Assembly (NCBI GenBank): GCA_030770545.1
Contig: CM061091.1
Span: 7,372,501 to 7,436,500, forward strand
Source: Macropodus opercularis
Taxonomy: Eukaryota > Chordata > Actinopteri > Anabantiformes > Osphronemidae
DNA: 64,000 nucleotides
Direction: 5' to 3'
The translations under genes were made by a program, and so were the position numbers. Positions within the stretch are counted from its first letter, which is position 1. Each line of letters opens with the position of its first letter. Under the pieces are notes generated by a model, which was given only the letters and a program-made list of their open reading frames with translations, made no database searches and was not told where the DNA came from. This document shows, one piece after another, positions 63,781 through 64,000 of this stretch.

Positions 63781-64000
63781 GGGTATCAATTATGAAAGGC
63801 TCCTGTCCTACCCAGGGTGTGTAGCAGACCGTGGCCTAACAATGCATATACAAGTGCATTAGTGTACAGATGATGATTGTATAATGACGCAATAATCCTC
63901 AGGATAATGTCCTAATGTGTCTTCTACTGTGTTAGTGCTGTCTGTGTTTATTCAAAAGGTCAAAGGGCCTGTAAACAGTGCCTGGATATGCTCTAATACA

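Larger units (their letters stand above)
45800..64000. other. upstream gene desert, distal part
   Basis: No recognisable gene. Contents are simple repeats, the LINE reverse-transcriptase relic near 58.8 kb, a 70-bp repeat-family fragment near 55.5 kb and TAAT-rich blocks near 60.4 and 63.7 kb. 47500-47900 and 62250-62660 are richer in GC and unique but carry no frame I can name. Confidence 0.6.

Noticed and set aside
1..64000. CRISPR arrays, operons, prophage or other prokaryotic systems
   Set aside because: Composition, splice signals, microsatellites and the cadherin exon show vertebrate nuclear DNA; no direct-repeat array was seen.

Overview
The window looks like a teleost fish nuclear genome. 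It is about 60 % AT, rich in (CA)n/(GT)n microsatellites and almost free of long reading frames, and it carries worn fragments of an L2-type LINE and its 3' tail as found in fish. Only one protein-coding exon is recognisable. It is on the minus strand at 30513-30770 and is the first coding exon of a type II classical cadherin, best matched to cadherin-8 (cdh8). It encodes the start methionine, signal peptide, short propeptide, a furin-type site (RAKR) and the first 23 residues of the mature EC1 domain, including both strand-swap tryptophans. It ends at a clean GTGAGT donor in phase 0.

Layout, read along cdh8 (right to left). 34.2-64 kb is upstream gene desert with degenerate LINE pieces, simple repeats and several homeobox-site-rich blocks. 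32.4-34.1 kb is a CpG-rich stretch, the best candidate for the cdh8 promoter and a non-coding first exon, with a CCAAT box at 33357-33361, a G-run cluster at 34071-34094 and a hairpin at 34146-34188. About 30.9-33 kb would be a short intron 1, carrying an exact 58-bp tandem duplication. 30513-30882 is the proposed exon 2. 1-30512 is the 5' part of a very long intron 2; cadherin exon 3 was not found in it and should lie beyond coordinate 1.

The non-coding sequence is not featureless. Intron 2 contains a 25-bp perfect palindrome of two inverted POU octamers (18746-18770) close to a second inverted repeat (18058-18077), both in an AT-rich block that reads like a developmental enhancer. Other blocks (24.1, 37.1, 60.4 and 63.7 kb) are dense in TAAT-type motifs. 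Such clusters are common around neural cadherin genes, but conservation cannot be tested here.

Nearly all other open frames are short, overlap frames on the opposite strand or run through simple repeats, and are treated as chance. Three somewhat coding-like blocks (20.54-20.94, 45.6-45.8 and 46.95-47.40 kb) are flagged as unexplained. No tRNA, rRNA, CRISPR or viral element was recognised, and nothing here clearly amounts to a new biological system.
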